Below are positions 62,001 through 64,000 of a stretch of DNA of 64,000 bases, in pieces. Source of the stretch: Nocardioides sp. JQ2195. GTDB lineage: Bacteria > Actinomycetota > Actinomycetes > Propionibacteriales > Nocardioidaceae. Where the stretch lies: positions 1,054,001-1,118,000 of the forward strand of contig NZ_CP050902.1 in the NCBI RefSeq assembly GCF_012272695.1. The letters run 5' to 3'. Position 1 is the first letter of the stretch. Every line of letters begins with the position of its first letter. A program made the position numbers and the translations under genes. The notes below the pieces were generated by a model. It saw only the letters and a program-made list of their open reading frames with translations, had not been told where the DNA came from and did not search any database.

Positions 62001-62545
62001 GCTCCAGCCGGCGCGGTTCCGGCGGCGCGGCCCAGTCCGCCGAGTCGTCCGGCACGAGTGCCGCAGCTCCGGTCGCTCCCGTGACCGGGTCGGCGTCCCG
62101 GGACGCCGACCCGGCCGGGGCTCGGGATGTCTCCGAGGCCGGAGCCACCCACGAACGGAGCCCGGAGGCCACCGACAAAGGAGCCGAGGTCGCTGTTGAG
62201 GCGCCTCCTGCGTCGACAGGGGCCACGACGCAGGTCGTGACCCGCACCCGGCGCGGCGCGAGTCGCCGTACCGGCGTCTCCACGCCCGCACCGGCCGTCG
62301 CGATCACCGTCAGCACGCCGGCGGCCGCGCCGGCCCAGGAGCAGGCCGAGGAGCCGGCGGCGCCGAAGGTGGTGACCACCACGCGCTCGCGTCGTGGCGG
62401 CACGCGTCGAGCCGCCACGGGCGCGCAGGCGCAGGCCGGCTCCGGAGGGCCGGCCGGCGCAGAAGGGGCGGCGGAGCAGGCTGCCGAGCCCGCACCGGCC
62501 GAGCTCCACGTGCCTGTGAAGAAGAAGGGCTCACGCAAGCGCTGA
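59003..62545 (+). CDS. rne: Ribonuclease E/G with long flexible N- and C-terminal regions
   Basis: An 1180-residue endoribonuclease for mRNA decay and rRNA maturation. Residues 15-112 are Ala/Lys-rich, histone H1-like (AAKKTAAKKTAAKK units), followed by acidic and Arg-rich disordered sequence to about 450. The S1 domain begins near QKKELTQIAVLEDKVLVEHY. Catalytic Asp residues are in MTVVDVNTGKFTG (near 746) and GIIVVDFIDM (near 790). The zinc-link CxxC is in EDCEHCQGRG (near 849). The last 300 residues are Ala/Pro-rich with Arg clusters (TRRRSSRRGS). The order disordered-catalytic-disordered is the actinobacterial form. GGAG precedes the ATG. Confidence 0.95.
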   Translation: MLDDDNSTTAGSPDEAGSESSVPTEAPAKKAAPRKSAAKKTTAKKAATRKSAAKKTAATPTTEPADPAAEGGEVVEAPAKKTAAKKTAAKKTAAKKTAAKKSTPRKTAVKQVAAPEAEPVDSSSAEAASAPAVLFQAPEATKAPVRRTRKTTQVKQVPAPDAASETVEPAASTTPADTTAGDVPAEGAAEGAAEASASPEEASEKKPKAARSTPKKSEQKKAGPKKSTKKAAGSDESAEGGAEDAGEEESDAGTEAPEAPEKPVKGQKKSKKDQTSPAAGETQELKADAADSEAADESDESGDADADASDGEGSGGPRRRRRRGGRRRRKSSDSDGNEHDSDSDQDADDREGKDSDDAADAEGGDGSGSRRRRRRRRAGDNNGGSGDDPENTVTRVRQGRSVEDQITAVTGSTRLEAKKQRRREGREAGRRRAPIVSEAEFLARRESVDRKMVIRQKKELTQIAVLEDKVLVEHYVARESQNSLIGNVYVGRVQNVLPSMEAAFVDIGKGRNAVIYAGEINWAGLGHKDGQPRKIESVLSSGQSILVQVTKDPIGHKGARLTGQVSLAGRFLVYVPDGTTSGISRKLPDTERSRLKAALKEIVPDSAGVIVRTAAEGASEDELTRDVERLKARWEDIEAKSKSGGSPKLLYGEPDLTLKVVRDLFTEDFSQLVIEGDEAWETVRDYVSHMAPDLEERMEKFESDNGTDSFAAHRIDEQIAKGVDRKVWLPSGGSLIIDRTEAMTVVDVNTGKFTGSGGNLEETVTKNNLEAAEEIVRQLRLRDIGGIIVVDFIDMVLESNRDLVLRRLVECLGRDRTRHQVAEVTSLGLVQMTRKRIGTGLLEAFSEDCEHCQGRGVVVHDMPIEPRKSDDGGGRATGGRRGRGRGKGDGSDGSNQSGSNQSGNNSGGRNSGQQSSPAAPSPKDVAAMAKAENADKPPVDEVPAHQVTKDQGSPETAAPAATPSETAPAASSSETAAPAAEVAPSGADEAPAVVRTTRRRSSRRGSGGAAQSAESSGTSAAAPVAPVTGSASRDADPAGARDVSEAGATHERSPEATDKGAEVAVEAPPASTGATTQVVTRTRRGASRRTGVSTPAPAVAITVSTPAAAPAQEQAEEPAAPKVVTTTRSRRGGTRRAATGAQAQAGSGGPAGAEGAAEQAAEPAPAELHVPVKKKGSRKR

Positions 62546-62549
62546 CGGA

Positions 62550-62584
62550 TCCGGGGGCCGCCGTTTTGCGGTGATGCCTCCGGA
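62550..62584 (+). terminator. Hairpin between rne and rplU
   Basis: TCCGGGGGC (62550-62558) pairs with GCCTCCGGA (62576-62584), one G-T pair included, with a smaller CCGC/GCGG stem nested in the loop. It starts four bases after the rne stop. It is probably the rne terminator; an L21 leader structure is the alternative. Confidence 0.55.
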
Positions 62585-62729
62585 ACCGTAGTATTGCTCC
62601 TCGGCATGCATCCGTGTGCCCTTTCTGTGTGGCCCACCACTCGACGTACTCATCGCGAGCATCGTCTGCGTGTGATGGGCCCCGGAACCCAGTTTTTTCA
62701 AGCAGTTGGAATCGACGAAGGAGACCGCG

Positions 62730-63038
62730 GTGTACGCGATCGTGCGCGCAGGCGCCACTCAGCAGAAGGTTGCCGTGGGCGACGTCATCGAGATCGACAA
62801 GGTGGAGACCGGTGTCGGTGAGTCGGTGTCCCTTCCCGTGCTGCTCGTCGTCGACGGCGAGGCCGTGACGTCCGACGCCAGCGCCCTGGACAAGGCATCC
62901 GTGACCGTCGAGGTCCTCGGCGCCACCAAGGGCCCGAAGGTCATCATCCAGAAGTACAAGAACAAGACCGGTTACAAGAAGCGCCAGGGTCACCGCCAGA
63001 AGTACACCCAGGTCAAGGTCACCGACATCTCCCTGTGA
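62730..63038 (+). CDS. rplU: 50S ribosomal protein L21
   Basis: A 102-residue ribosomal protein binding 23S rRNA. It starts [20 protein letters not shown] and ends with the L21 signature [20 protein letters not shown] followed by [14 protein letters not shown] at 62730 is preceded by AAGGAG at seven bases. It is co-transcribed with rpmA and, after a hairpin, probably partly with obg, as in most bacteria. Confidence 0.97.
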   Translation: MYAIVRAGATQQKVAVGDVIEIDKVETGVGESVSLPVLLVVDGEAVTSDASALDKASVTVEVLGATKGPKVIIQKYKNKTGYKKRQGHRQKYTQVKVTDISL

Positions 63039-63116
63039 CGTCAGGACAGCGCGTCGGCCTCGCCGCCACGCTGTCGCACCGGTCACTCCTCGACTCGACA
63101 TCCAAAGGATCTCAAC

Positions 63117-63371
63117 ATGGCACACAAGAAGGGCGCCGCGTCCACCAAGAACGGCCGCGACTCGAACTCCCAGCGTCTCGGCGTGAAGCGCTACGGCGGT
63201 CAGACCGTCAACGCCGGCGAGATCATCGTCCGCCAGCGTGGCACCCACTTCCACCCGGGCACCGGTGTGGGCCGTGGTGGCGACGACACCCTGTTCGCCC
63301 TCGTCGGTGGCGCTGTCGAGTTCGGCACCCGTCGCGGCCGTCGCGTCGTGAACATCCTTCCGGGCGAGTGA
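63117..63371 (+). CDS. rpmA: 50S ribosomal protein L27
   Basis: An 84-residue protein whose N-terminus reaches the peptidyl-transferase centre. The sequence [20 protein letters not shown] and [19 protein letters not shown] are diagnostic. There is no N-terminal cleavable extension of the Firmicutes type. AAAGGA lies at normal spacing before the ATG. Confidence 0.97.
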   Translation: MAHKKGAASTKNGRDSNSQRLGVKRYGGQTVNAGEIIVRQRGTHFHPGTGVGRGGDDTLFALVGGAVEFGTRRGRRVVNILPGE

Positions 63372-63434
63372 ACTGACGCTCCCCGCACCGTCGCAGGTCG
63401 CCTGAGTCGACCTCGGCTGCACGCTTCACCCGTT

Positions 63435-63459
63435 GGCGTCCCTAGGATCTAGGGGCGCC
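63435..63459 (+). terminator. Hairpin between rpmA and obg
   Basis: GGCGTCCCTAG pairs with CTAGGGGCGCC (11 bp with one T-G pair) around the three-base loop GAT, followed by TTCGGCATTT. It would end or attenuate the rplU-rpmA transcript before obg. Confidence 0.65.
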
Positions 63460-63488
63460 TTCGGCATTTATCCCACCAGGAGATCTCC

Positions 63489-64000
63489 ATGGCAGTTCCG
63501 ACATTCGTCGACCAGGTCAAGCTGCACGTCGCGGCTGGCAGGGGTGGCAACGGCGTCGCGTCGGTGCACCGGGAGAAGTTCAAGCCCCTCGGTGGCCCCG
63601 ACGGCGGGAACGGCGGCCCCGGAGGGTCCGTGATCCTGCGCGTCGACCCCGACGTCACCACGCTGATCGACTACCACCACAGCCCCGTACGCCGCGGCGA
63701 GAACGGCAAGCAGGGAGCCGGGGCCCACAAGAACGGTGCCCACGGCTCCGACATCGTGCTGCCCGTCCCCGACGGAACCGTGGTCACTGATGACCAGGGT
63801 GAGTTCATCGCCGACATGATCGGTGCCGGCACCGAGCTGGTCATCGCCAAGGGCGGCAACGGTGGCCTCGGCAACGCCGCGCTGGCCTCCTCGAAGCGCA
63901 AGGCCCCCGGGTTCGCACTCCTGGGGGAGCCCGGTGACGAGCTCGACATCGTGCTCGAGCTCAAGGTGGTCGCCGACATCGGCCTGGTCGGCTTCCCGAG
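63489..64000 (+). CDS. obg: GTPase Obg, N-terminal part (runs off window end)
   Basis: The first 170 residues of the ribosome-associated GTPase Obg/CgtA. The glycine-rich Obg fold is complete: [51 protein letters not shown] [14 protein letters not shown] and [20 protein letters not shown]. The chain breaks at [12 protein letters not shown], just before the G1 P-loop. AGGAG lies eight bases before the ATG. Obg takes part in large-subunit assembly and stress responses. Confidence 0.95.
   Translation, partial: MAVPTFVDQVKLHVAAGRGGNGVASVHREKFKPLGGPDGGNGGPGGSVILRVDPDVTTLIDYHHSPVRRGENGKQGAGAHKNGAHGSDIVLPVPDGTVVTDDQGEFIADMIGAGTELVIAKGGNGGLGNAALASSKRKAPGFALLGEPGDELDIVLELKVVADIGLVGFP

Overview
The window is a chromosomal segment of a high-GC Gram-positive actinobacterium. 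It is most likely a member of Nocardioidaceae, close to Nocardioides. The evidence is the GC-rich third codon positions, frequent GTG starts, actinobacterial markers (paired ClpP1/ClpP2, truncated haemoglobin GlbO, a mycothiol-dependent DsbA-like reductase, DUF4233, DUF5130) and many promoters whose -10 box lies 6-9 bases before the start codon. From memory, the order glbO, pepN, Rv2466c-like, rpiB, nei, tig, clpP1P2, clpX, valS, folC, DUF4233, ndk, rne, rplU, rpmA, obg matches the M. tuberculosis Rv2470 to Rv2440c block, with extra genes inserted. The genus is an inference; no 16S gene is present.

Layout. 1-3.3 kb: the 3' end of adenosine deaminase, tRNA-Arg(TCT), then a patch of tiny, mostly membrane, orphan ORFs with lower GC and decayed coding sequence. 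3.3-13.4 kb: DUF2752 and CD225-like membrane proteins, Xaa-Pro aminopeptidase, a divergent prsW operon with two dynamin-like GTPases, ssb, ettA and a MarR regulator. 13.5-16.6 kb: a TetR-controlled divergon (thiolase on one side, a small membrane protein and a double-hotdog thioesterase on the other). 16.6-23.7 kb: glbO, mscS, DUF5130, pepN, a DsbA-like reductase and a secreted PGRP amidase. 23.8-29.8 kb: metG, an LURP-one-like protein, an esterase, rpiB, nei and a membrane SpoIIE phosphatase. 29.9-37.1 kb: tRNA-Gly, tRNA-Pro, tig, two paralogous alpha/beta-hydrolase-fold proteins (one apparently without catalytic residues), clpP1, clpP2 and clpX. 37.3-44.5 kb: a repeat-rich membrane-anchored protein, valS, a GNAT enzyme, folC, DUF4233 and ndk. 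44.8-50.5 kb: the elongasome operon mreB-mreC-mreD-mrdA-rodA. 50.5-58.7 kb: a TIGR03960 radical SAM gene, then about 5.2 kb of unrelated genes, then its usual partner TIGR03936. 58.7-64 kb: RNase E/G, rplU, rpmA and the 5' end of obg.

Main functional modules. Protein quality control is covered by tig, ClpP1P2 and ClpX. Lateral wall growth is covered by MreBCD, PBP2 and RodA. Translation is served by metG, valS, ettA, L21, L27, Obg and three tRNAs. Two membrane-remodelling GTPases are co-transcribed with a PrsW-type protease.

The least expected finding is a 22-bp tandem repeat family. It occurs as two five-unit arrays in opposite orientation (50.53-50.64 kb and 53.56-53.67 kb), with a GAAC-N5-GTTC dyad in most units of one array and in some of the other. 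One array directly abuts the rodA stop codon; the other supplies the stop codon of an MFS transporter gene. The segment between and beyond them separates the TIGR03960/TIGR03936 pair. Other non-coding structure includes an 88-bp element with 21-bp terminal inverted repeats after metG, several shorter tandem arrays in spacers, and an 18-bp perfect palindrome over the start codon of a winged-helix protein.
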